Shown here piece after piece: positions 46,801 to 54,139 of a stretch of 64,000 nucleotides of DNA. The notes beneath the pieces are model-generated. The model had not been told where the DNA came from. It searched no databases and saw only the letters and a program-made list of their open reading frames with translations. The position numbers and the translations under genes were made by a program. This stretch comes from Oscillatoriales cyanobacterium (GTDB lineage Bacteria; Cyanobacteriota; Cyanobacteriia; Cyanobacteriales; Microcoleaceae), in the NCBI GenBank assembly GCA_004292955.1, contig RDXX01000019.1, forward strand, positions 124,001 to 188,000, in the 5' to 3' direction. Each line of letters starts with the position of its first letter. Position 1 is the stretch's first letter.

Positions 46801-49800
46801 GCATTAGAAGGCAACGATTTATTAATTGGCAATGCTGGCAATGACTCATTTTACGGCGGAGAAGGCATCGACATTCTCAGCTACCGCCGCGACCCCAATG
46901 GCGTTACTGTCAACTTAAAAACAGGCGATGCTACCGACGGCTGGGGAGACCAAGACAAAATTACTAGCATTGAAAACGTCGTCGGTTCTCGCCATGACGA
47001 TAATATTACCGGCGACGATACGGTTAATGTTATCACCGGCGATGCTGGGAACGATCGCATTTACGGACTCGGCGGCGACGACAAACTCTACGGCGAATTC
47101 GGCGACGACTTAATCTACGGTGGCGAAGGTGGCGACAGCATCTACGGCAACCAAGACCGAGACACCCTATACGGTGAAGCCGGTCGAGACTACATCCGAG
47201 GTGGCGATGCCGACGACTTAATCTACGCCGGTAGCGATGACGACACCGTTGCCGGAGACGCTGGAAGAGGCAACGACACGATTTTTGGCGAAACAGGCAA
47301 AGACCTACTCTACGGCGGCGCTGGCGACGACTACATCTACGGTGGCGCAGACAAAGACACCATCTACGGCGAAGGCGAAAACGACAAACTCTACGGAGAA
47401 GGAGACACCGACCTAATCTACGGCGGCACCGGCGACGACGAACTCTCCGGCGGCGACGAAAAAGACACCCTCATCGGCGAAGCCGGCAACGACACTCTCA
47501 GAGGCGATGCAGGCGATGACACCCTAGATGCCGGAACTGGCAACGATTACCTCTACGGTGGCACCGGCAAAGACACCCTGAATGCAGGCCTCGGCAACGA
47601 CCAACTCTACGGCGGCGACGATGCCGACATCCTCCTCGGCAAAGAAGGCGACGACAACCTCTACGGTGAAGCGGGCGACGACACCCTCGATGCAGCCGAA
47701 GGCAACGATAGTCTCTACGGCGGTGACGGCAAAGACATTCTTGATGCCGGAATTGGCAACGACCAACTTTATGGAGGTCAAGGCGACGACACCTTATTAG
47801 GCAAAGCTGGCGACGACAATCTATTTGGCGAAGGTGGCAACGACATCCTCGATGCAGCAGAAGGCAACGACAGTCTTTACGGTGGCGATGGCAAAGATAT
47901 TCTCGATGCCGGAATTGGCAACGATTACCTCTGGGGTGGCCAAGACGACGATACTTTATACGCCAAAGCTGGCGATGACTATCTCTACGGTGAAGGTGGC
48001 AACGACATCCTCGATGCAGCCGAAGGCAACGACAGTCTTTACGGTGGCGACGGCAAAGACATTCTCGATGCTGGAATCGGCAACGACTATCTGTGGGGTG
48101 GTCAAGATGATGACACCTTATTAGCCAAAGCTGGCGATGACTACCTCTACGGCGAAGGTGGCAACGACTCACTCTTAGCCGCAGAAGGCAACGATTCCCT
48201 CTACGGCGGTGACGGCAAAGACATTCTCGATGCCGGAAGTGGCAACGACTATCTCTGGGGTGGTCAAGACGATGACACGTTATTAGCCCAAACTGGCGAC
48301 GATTACCTCTACGGCGAAAACGGCAACGACAGCCTCAAAGCTGGCGATGGCAACGATTCCCTCTACGGTGGCGACGGCAAAGATACTCTGTTCGGCGAAG
48401 CTGGCAGCGATTTATTAGAAGGTGGCAATAGCGATGACTCGCTGTTGGGAGGCGAAGGCAACGATACCCTTCTCGGTCAAGCTGACAGCGACACTCTGTA
48501 CGGCTTCGGTGGCGATGACATCCTGGAAGGCAATTCGGGAACAGACCGGCTGTTTGGCGAACTCGGCAACGACTCTCTCGACGGCGGTACTGAAAATGAC
48601 ACCCTCGAAGGCGGCGACGGTAACGACATTCTGGATGGTGGTGATAATAATGACAGTCTGTTCGGACAAGTCGGTGATGACACGGTTATCGGCAATCGCG
48701 GCGATGACATAGTTGACGGCGGTTTGGGCAACGATTTGCTTCAGGGGAACGAAGGGCGCGATCGCATTTACGGTCAAGCAGGCCTCGATACCCTGTTCGG
48801 TGGCGACGATAGCGACACCCTGTGGGGAGGCGATGACGCTGATATCTTGCAGGGAGAATCGGGCACTGATACCCTGTTCGGCGGTAGCGGCGACGACACC
48901 CTCGATGGTGGCGAAGACAATGACAGCCTGTTAGGAGAAGCCGGTCGCGATACTCTCGCTGGCGGTAGCGGTGACGACATCGTAGACGGCGGTACTGAAA
49001 ACGATACTCTCTCCGGCAACGACGGCCGTGATAAATTATACGGCCGCCAAGGCAATGACTTGTTAGAAGGCAATGACGATAACGACCAACTGTGGGGTGG
49101 AGATAACGACGATACGCTGTTAGGACAAACCGGAGATGACCAACTGTGGGGTGAATCGGGCAATGACAGCCTCGATGGTGGCGATGGGGCCGATCGACTT
49201 TTCGGTCAAATCGGCAAAGATACCCTCTCCGGTAACAATGGCGACGACTACTTAGAAGGTGGTGCAGACGACGATAGCATGACTGGAGGCCAAGGGCGCG
49301 ATCGAATTTACGGAAATGACGGCAACGACTTCGCTGACGGCAACAGCGGCGACGACTACATCGACGGCGGCGCTAACAACGATACTTTAGCAGGCGGAGA
49401 AGGGAGCGATCGCATTTTCGGTCAATCCGGCAACGACAGCATCGAAGGTAACGACGACAACGACTTCCTCGATGCAGGTACCGGCAATGACACCCTGTGG
49501 GGCAACGACGGCGACGACGAACTCTACGGCCGCGAAGACCGAGATTTCATCGACGGCGGCCGTGGCAACGACCAAATCTACGGCGGAGATGCAGCCGACA
49601 CCCTCCTCGGACAAGTCGGAGACGACAACATCGATGGCGGTTCTGGCGCAGACTCAATTCTCGGCGGTGACGGCAACGACAACATTTGGGCTCAAGCAGG
49701 CAACGACTCAATTTACGGTGGCGCTGGCAACGACAACATTTGGGGCAACGAAGACGATGACCTGATTTTTGGAGAAGCAGGCGAAGACAAAATCGACGGC

Positions 49801-51315
49801 GGTTCCGGCTACGACACCATCGACGGCGGCGCTGGCAACGATGAACTCTTCGGCGGTACCGGAAACGACCAATTAATTGGAGGTGCCGGCAACGACAAAA
49901 TTGACGGTGGCATCGATGACGACAAACTGTTCGGAGGTGCCGGCAACGACTTGATATTTGGCAGTCAAGGGCAAGACACGATTTTGGGCGAAGTCGGAGA
50001 AGACACCCTCTACGGCGGCGACGAAACCGACATGATGGACGGCGGCGCCAGTAACGACATGGTTTTCGGCGACTCCGGCGACGACACCCTCACCGGCGAT
50101 TCCGGCGACGACACCCTCACAGGTGGTGGTGGCAACGACTTCATGGGCGGAGGCAACGGCGACGACTTGATGTTCGGCGAATGCGACGACGACACGATGC
50201 TGGGAGGTGCCGGTAAAGACACCCTCGACGGCGGTTGCGGCAACGACTTGCTAACCGGGGAAGCTGGCAGCGACAACCTCTTGGGTAACGAAGGCGATGA
50301 CAGTCTCGATGGCGGCAGCAGCAATGACACCCTCGATGGCGGTAATGGCAACGACTTCTTAAACGGCAACAGCGGTAACGACAGCCTCAATGGTAACGAT
50401 GGCGATGACAGTCTCTACGGCGGCGAAGGCAACAACGTGCTCAAGGGCGGAAATGGTCAAGATACCTTGATTGGAGGCAGTAGTTCCGACATATTTGTAC
50501 TAGCACCAAGTTCGGGACTAGATCATATATTCTACTTCCAGGGCGATCGCGATTACCTCGGACTCACCCAAGACCTCACCTTTGACCAATTGCAAATCGT
50601 TCAAGGCGGCGAAAATTATACTAACGATGCCTTGATCAGCATCGCAGGCACCGGCGAACATTTAGCTTGGTTGAAAGATACTCAAGCCAAAACAGTTGAC
50701 AGTTCTCGCTTTGTCTCCATCACTCCCGGAGGCGCGCTTCCCGCAGCTTTCAATACTCCCTCACCTGTGGATATTTTGACAGGCGAAACACTGGATAGCG
50801 ACAATGTTATGAGTGCGGTCAATACGAGTTCTAGCACTGGCTTATTAAGCACGACTGCTGCACCAATTAGTCAGCCAAAAAGCACGACTACTGCACCAAT
50901 TACTCTGCCAACCGGTACAACTACCGCACCAATTACTCTGTCAACTGCCACGACTACTGCACCAGCAAGTCTGCAACCATTGACAACAGGTACTAATTCA
51001 GCTACTGCAACAGCAACGTCTGCGAAAACTACCACGAATGACATCTTGTTAAATGGCGGTTCAATCCCAACCATGAAGACCTTTAGCGAAACCGACGATG
51101 ACATCCTCGTCTACGACACAAAGAGCTTGTTGACTTCTCTCACCAGCGCTCAAACTCAGCCCATTCTGCCTTTGACTGGCACGATTGCTAGTAGTTCGAT
51201 TATTCCAACTGCGAATACTGCTGGTAAGGACAACAGCCTATTAATTACTCCGGCTGCAAGTCCAATCAATCTACTAGGGAATAGCAGTTTGACTGGCACT
51301 TCTACCGTGAAGTAA
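43891..51315 (+). CDS. Giant RTX calcium-binding exoprotein with lipase-like N-terminal domain
   Basis: The product is 2474 aa from the ATG at 43891 (MATANFEFDSAYQGIINERN), with GAGG about 9 nt upstream. Residues ~15-330 look like an alpha/beta hydrolase: TRIVFINGIL near the start and the nucleophile elbow VAHSQGNYF with Ser234. From ~385 to ~2200 run GGxGxDxLxGG nonapeptide RTX repeats, interrupted at ~880-1020 by non-RTX segments. Two blocks are near-identical internal duplications. The last ~270 residues comprise a domain typical after RTX arrays (SSDIFVLAPSSGLDHIFYFQ) and a Ser/Thr-rich tail. RTX proteins bind calcium outside the cell and leave by type I secretion; no ABC/HlyD genes are near. 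The shared upstream element ties it to the divergent sigma operon. Confidence 0.92.
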   Translation: MATANFEFDSAYQGIINERNKTRIVFINGILTSESDFANGKDANDKLTLTNHPNSIEFKPGLREFKPVYNPTSSSSSILGQLGQLLDTYKSFHRKISPLIFQPALDKWDAEVNFGSQEWLDNINAKDLTALANSSHVLMSEITDYEASEVARFVNKYGNWTEFNQALENNTVFPSQYTVDSSSVPNDLLESFAQFMSDVPSKASNSVNIGQGWVGDATNFLATPEHSLIIVAHSQGNYFVEDALMSGLSSSDKNRIKVISVGSPTDYISPASTGFKISELYKNGGDPVTNLRLGGTQSNQSKLEHFLKTQRVIMSFTGVIWGLGGDHNLGKYLEREDVRKDLINSFNTFNPKGYYFSPLSSSGTDGSIYGDWVEGNEISETFRGNEGNDVISAKGGNDRLIGASGYDFLDGGEGTDTSDYSSSQSGINVWTDKVAASDVYKVQDGFGTEDVLGNIEIISGSNFNDTMTGGDYRDIFYGQGGNDLFWGQKGDDTFYGGTDNDTAYGGDDNDDLRGEEGSDELRGEVGNDTLYGGSENDFLYGGDGEDELRGEQGADDLRGENGNDFLYGGSENDFLYGGDGEDELRGEQGADELRGENGNDFLYGGTENDSLYGGDGEDELRGEQGDDVLRGEAGNDTLYGGEDEDKLYGGLNADLLYGEAGNDLLYGEDGDDILDGGSDNDVLIGGSGDDKLYGQSGNDIIQGNTGEDYAEGGSGRDSIQGNEGNDILYGQDGSDTIEGNAGDDFIDGGNGQDLLFGNTGDDRIYGQAGNDVIQGNEDNDWLEGGDGQDIIDGGADDDDIYGQAGDDNLFGSQGQDFIDGGDGKDTLFGGLDDDVLLGQAGDDTLNGNAGNDELFGGTGNDSLIGEIGDDLIDGGEGVDLVNYINSPRGVIVNIDENSDYETNTKQRFKEFVTDVNPSEYYTELERDFEIAAGTGKDGFGNTDALRNLEDIIGTRFEDILIGNEKDNRIWALEGNDLLIGNAGNDSFYGGEGIDILSYRRDPNGVTVNLKTGDATDGWGDQDKITSIENVVGSRHDDNITGDDTVNVITGDAGNDRIYGLGGDDKLYGEFGDDLIYGGEGGDSIYGNQDRDTLYGEAGRDYIRGGDADDLIYAGSDDDTVAGDAGRGNDTIFGETGKDLLYGGAGDDYIYGGADKDTIYGEGENDKLYGEGDTDLIYGGTGDDELSGGDEKDTLIGEAGNDTLRGDAGDDTLDAGTGNDYLYGGTGKDTLNAGLGNDQLYGGDDADILLGKEGDDNLYGEAGDDTLDAAEGNDSLYGGDGKDILDAGIGNDQLYGGQGDDTLLGKAGDDNLFGEGGNDILDAAEGNDSLYGGDGKDILDAGIGNDYLWGGQDDDTLYAKAGDDYLYGEGGNDILDAAEGNDSLYGGDGKDILDAGIGNDYLWGGQDDDTLLAKAGDDYLYGEGGNDSLLAAEGNDSLYGGDGKDILDAGSGNDYLWGGQDDDTLLAQTGDDYLYGENGNDSLKAGDGNDSLYGGDGKDTLFGEAGSDLLEGGNSDDSLLGGEGNDTLLGQADSDTLYGFGGDDILEGNSGTDRLFGELGNDSLDGGTENDTLEGGDGNDILDGGDNNDSLFGQVGDDTVIGNRGDDIVDGGLGNDLLQGNEGRDRIYGQAGLDTLFGGDDSDTLWGGDDADILQGESGTDTLFGGSGDDTLDGGEDNDSLLGEAGRDTLAGGSGDDIVDGGTENDTLSGNDGRDKLYGRQGNDLLEGNDDNDQLWGGDNDDTLLGQTGDDQLWGESGNDSLDGGDGADRLFGQIGKDTLSGNNGDDYLEGGADDDSMTGGQGRDRIYGNDGNDFADGNSGDDYIDGGANNDTLAGGEGSDRIFGQSGNDSIEGNDDNDFLDAGTGNDTLWGNDGDDELYGREDRDFIDGGRGNDQIYGGDAADTLLGQVGDDNIDGGSGADSILGGDGNDNIWAQAGNDSIYGGAGNDNIWGNEDDDLIFGEAGEDKIDGGSGYDTIDGGAGNDELFGGTGNDQLIGGAGNDKIDGGIDDDKLFGGAGNDLIFGSQGQDTILGEVGEDTLYGGDETDMMDGGASNDMVFGDSGDDTLTGDSGDDTLTGGGGNDFMGGGNGDDLMFGECDDDTMLGGAGKDTLDGGCGNDLLTGEAGSDNLLGNEGDDSLDGGSSNDTLDGGNGNDFLNGNSGNDSLNGNDGDDSLYGGEGNNVLKGGNGQDTLIGGSSSDIFVLAPSSGLDHIFYFQGDRDYLGLTQDLTFDQLQIVQGGENYTNDALISIAGTGEHLAWLKDTQAKTVDSSRFVSITPGGALPAAFNTPSPVDILTGETLDSDNVMSAVNTSSSTGLLSTTAAPISQPKSTTTAPITLPTGTTTAPITLSTATTTAPASLQPLTTGTNSATATATSAKTTTNDILLNGGSIPTMKTFSETDDDILVYDTKSLLTSLTSAQTQPILPLTGTIASSSIIPTANTAGKDNSLLITPAASPINLLGNSSLTGTSTVK
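45466..45789. repeat. 108-bp coding tandem repeat (3 copies) in the RTX gene
   Basis: Three copies of a 36-residue block (GND-LYGGSENDFLYGGDGE then DELRGEQGADDLRGEN) start at 45466, 45574 and 45682. They are nearly identical at DNA level, indicating recent duplication. Confidence 0.9.
47692..48339. repeat. 162-bp coding tandem repeat (4 copies) in the RTX gene
   Basis: Four copies of a 54-residue block (AEGNDSLYGGDGKDILDAG followed by GND-L-GGQ-DDTLL-KAGDD) start at 47692, 47854, 48016 and 48178, followed by a decayed fifth. Exactly 162-bp spacing shows unequal crossover or slippage of six RTX nonapeptides at a time. Confidence 0.92.
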
Positions 51316-51347
51316 TTGTAGGTTTAGTTGAGGGCGATCGAATAGAG

Positions 51348-51381
51348 AAAAACCCGGTTTCTTGAAGAAACCGGGTTTTTT
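51348..51381. terminator. Bidirectional terminator between RTX and nuclease genes
   Basis: A perfect 15-bp stem (AAAAACCCGGTTTCT / AGAAACCGGGTTTTT) with a 3-nt loop, T-run on both strands, sits between convergent stops at 51315 and 51408. Confidence 0.8.
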
Positions 51382-51407
51382 GCATGCAGTCCGCTCCAAG
51401 CGATTTG

Positions 51408-52532
51408 TTAGGTAGCTGGCAACGTATCATCAGAGCTTTCTTCATTGCCTTGAATTGCTACCCAAGGAAGTTTTGAATACCGATCTTTGATCATTTCTAA
51501 CTCATCTAGTGCGTGCAGGAAAAATCTTTTGATAGCTACCACATGGTCTTCTTCAGAAAGAAAGTCCTGTAAACTTTTGTCTCGAACTATTCCTGCCCAG
51601 TCTTTTGAGCTATCTAAGTTATAACCCTTCCAACCGTACTGTTCGCAAATATCTTTCATCGCTTCAATAATTTCTGCTCGACGCGGTGAATTAGGATTTA
51701 CTTCAAGTACGAGACGTACTATTGGGTAATCAGTTAAATGTGATGTCTTTAGAATAAAGCCTAGACCACACCACCATCTTCCACTTGACATTTCGGCAGT
51801 CATTAAATATCGCCCATGCCTTTGCATCTGGGTAAGAGCTGTAGACCTTTGCCCAATTGCTCCCAGAACTTTCTTAAAGCGCTGACTGACTTCTTCCCAC
51901 ATTGTCTCTTCCATAAGTTTTAGTGATTTTGTGAAATTTGCTAACGCAATCACGTCAATAGAAGAGAACTGATTGTTATGTGCCATGCGATACTCACCCA
52001 TAAATGTCATAATTTCTTGAACAAGCATCGTATCTGCCTGAGATTTCAAAAATCGATAGAACTGATGCCATCTCAATTGCCTGAACTGAACGGTAGATTG
52101 AGAAATATTCTTGAAAATATATTTTTGATCTTTTGGATCGAAATCACGAGTAATGTACAAAAGAAATTTGTGCTGGAACCCGGAAATTCCATGCAAAATC
52201 TCGGCATACCTTGAAAGCTGCTCGTAGCCTTCCTGAGAGCCAATCTTACTTTCGACAAAGATGATGCTACGACTTTTAGTATCTACTAGCTCAATTAAGA
52301 TATCTGGGCGGCTAGCTAAACGATGACCATCAAGAGGCTCAAACTCCCTCTGTGTTGAAACATAGGCATCCAAATAAATGTTTGTATCTAATAAGTTTAA
52401 ATTATTGAGCCAAGAATAGAGAATTTCCTTGTCTGTACTGAAGAGGTAAGCGACCAACTCAGTGAAGAAATCTTCTAGCGGAATACTACCTGTATTGAGA
52501 CTTAGGAGCCGACTGAAAAGCGCCACTAACAT
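51408..52532 (-). CDS. PD-(D/E)XK nuclease-like protein
   Basis: The product is 374 aa (MLVALFSRLLSLNTGSIPLE). Residues ~55-120 show the PD-(D/E)XK pattern: SRPDILIEL (Asp), then IIFVESKIGSQEGYEQLSRYAEIL with the E-x-K pair and the helix that follows. The rest is mainly helical; the C-terminal third (RWWCGLGFILKTSHLTDYPI, then LVLEVNPNSPR) looks like a second alpha/beta domain. Such stand-alone proteins are annotated as PD-(D/E)XK superfamily members and may be restriction- or defence-related; no methylase or partner is adjacent. Convergent with the RTX gene. Confidence 0.75.
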   Translation of the reverse strand: MLVALFSRLLSLNTGSIPLEDFFTELVAYLFSTDKEILYSWLNNLNLLDTNIYLDAYVSTQREFEPLDGHRLASRPDILIELVDTKSRSIIFVESKIGSQEGYEQLSRYAEILHGISGFQHKFLLYITRDFDPKDQKYIFKNISQSTVQFRQLRWHQFYRFLKSQADTMLVQEIMTFMGEYRMAHNNQFSSIDVIALANFTKSLKLMEETMWEEVSQRFKKVLGAIGQRSTALTQMQRHGRYLMTAEMSSGRWWCGLGFILKTSHLTDYPIVRLVLEVNPNSPRRAEIIEAMKDICEQYGWKGYNLDSSKDWAGIVRDKSLQDFLSEEDHVVAIKRFFLHALDELEMIKDRYSKLPWVAIQGNEESSDDTLPAT

Positions 52533-52829
52533 TCACCTATTATGTTTTACTCTCAACAAGTGAGTTTACCGTACTGCTCTAGCCAGATGATCAAGCTACC
52601 TAACTTATAATTGTGTCGCAGATGCGGTACAAGACTATTCCTAGTTGGTTTATCTCGCATATCTGCGGTTTAAACTCCGAACATTCTCAACAGCTTGTTG
52701 TCTGCTTTGATTTTAACTCCAAGAATCAACCACCCCGATCGCCCTGTCGGCAAAAAAAAGTGACACGATCTTGTAAACTTACGCAATTTTAATAGCTTCG
52801 ATCGCGCGTACTTGCAACCTTGAGAACAA

Positions 52830-53195
52830 CTACAATTCATCGATCGTCACCAACCCACCTTCTGTAAACTGAATAACAAGTTCTTGCTCATCCAGCAAGG
52901 AAGTTCCAAGTAAAGGTCGCCTTCCTGTCGCAATGACAAGGACTTCTCGCTCTTCACCATCCCAAAGGACGATCGCTTCGTGAATTGGTAGCAAGACTTC
53001 ACTGTTATCTGCCAAATTTGCAGGAGTGTCGTGTCTAAAGGTTAAGCCCATCAATAAAACAGCTTCTAGAGGAAGACATAATTCCCCAGTGAAGCCTGTA
53101 TCTATCACAAACTCAATAGGGAGGCTTGAGCCATTCGGTAGCAAGAAAGTCAGCGTTACAGTTGCGTGTCTATTTGTCACAATCCCAGAAATCAC
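52830..53195 (-). CDS. Clan AA (retropepsin-like) aspartic protease
   Basis: The product is 121 aa, starting at a GTG that overlaps the upstream stop (GTGA, 4 bp). The active-site motif is FVIDTGFTGELCLP, followed by LADNSEVLLPIHEAIVLWDG (flap-like hairpin) and LLGTSLLDEQELVIQF (the second hydrophobic-Gly motif), as in single-domain clan AA proteases that act as dimers. Substrate unknown. The tight overlap with the 90-aa gene resembles a two-gene toxin-antitoxin-like or processing pair. Confidence 0.85.
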   Translation of the reverse strand: MISGIVTNRHATVTLTFLLPNGSSLPIEFVIDTGFTGELCLPLEAVLLMGLTFRHDTPANLADNSEVLLPIHEAIVLWDGEEREVLVIATGRRPLLGTSLLDEQELVIQFTEGGLVTIDEL

Positions 53196-53464
53196 TTGTA
53201 TACACGCTCCATGACACCACCAAATGAGACAGCAACGTTATATCCAATACGAATACCAAATAGTCTAGCGTTTGGGTGCTTCTTGCTAAGGTTACGGGAG
53301 GCTTGCAATCCAGTTTTATCGACTTCATAATCACCTGTCTCAATGTCGATGATTACCATCTTGCCGATGTTCTTTTCCACTTCTACCTTTTCGCGGATGG
53401 TGCTTTCATACAATTGCTTGGCACGTTTCGCAACTTCTTCACGGCTTAAAAGGATTGCTTGCAT
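53192..53464 (-). CDS. Small protein coupled to the aspartic protease
   Basis: The product is 90 aa from the ATG at 53464 (MQAILLSREEVAKRAKQLYE), with GGGGAG 7 nt upstream; a longer frame to 53632 lacks a ribosome site. It has an N-terminal helix, a VIIDIETGDYEVDKTGLQAS strand pair, and ends FGIRIGYNVAVSFGGVMERV. I do not name a family with certainty; similar proteins precede clan AA proteases in other cyanobacteria (from memory). Overlap by 4 bp implies coupled translation. Confidence 0.75.
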   Translation of the reverse strand: MQAILLSREEVAKRAKQLYESTIREKVEVEKNIGKMVIIDIETGDYEVDKTGLQASRNLSKKHPNARLFGIRIGYNVAVSFGGVMERVYK

Positions 53465-53632
53465 AGGTTGACTCCCCATCGAGGCTTTTCTGTGAATCCT
53501 TCCATGATAGCGCACGCACAAGCAGGGCGATTGTTGCGCGGTTAATTCAATAAATTTGTTTATTTTCTGAAAAAAATAGTTCGGACAGTTTTTTAACGGC
53601 CCTGTAAGCCGATGGCGAGGAAGCCCTGCCAT

Positions 53633-54139
53633 TTTTAACGCATTTTAAGCAACGAGTGCGATCGACTTAAACCTTAAAAAAATAGTCCACTACATAGCCA
53701 GTAATGGTTTCGGACACTATATCAAAGCTAAAACTGTCCGAACTCTTGTATATAAGATAAGAGCGCTTAAGCGCAACTACGTACCTTTTTTATCTGATTG
53801 TTGCGCCTGGACTTTCATAGATAGAACAGATCTTAAGCGCAACTACGTACCTTTTTTTATCTGATTGTTGCGCCTGGACTTTCATAGATAGAACAGCGCT
53901 TAAGCGCAACTACGTACCTTTTTTTATCTGATTGTTGCGCCTGGACTTTCTTTTTTTTACGATCGCACTATGAGCTGATATCGTTTCCGGTTGCATCGGT
54001 ATTGTTTAAACCGTCAACAGTTAACAGTCTACAGTCTACAGTCAACATCACCTGACGGTGCAGCCGGAATTGATATCATTTCATCTGCGTTCATCCGTAT
54101 TCATCCGCTAACATCTGCGGTTCCCAACTCCCGATCTAA
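53633..54139. repeat. Intergenic repeats: 66-bp tandem array and dispersed 28-mer
   Basis: Three tandem units (starting 53766, 53832, 53899; period 66-67 bp) contain CTTAAGCGCAACTACGTACC and TCTGATTGTTGCGCCTGGAC. The 28-bp sequence at 53983-54010 is identical to 6974-7001. ACAGTCTACAGTCTACAGTC repeats follow. No gene is seen. Confidence 0.9.

Noticed and set aside
47498-48172. Minus-strand Arg/Cys/His-rich frame
   Set aside because: Antisense shadow produced by the repetitive RTX coding sequence.
53766-53951. CRISPR-like array
   Set aside because: Whole 66-bp units are conserved with no unique spacers; no cas genes nearby.
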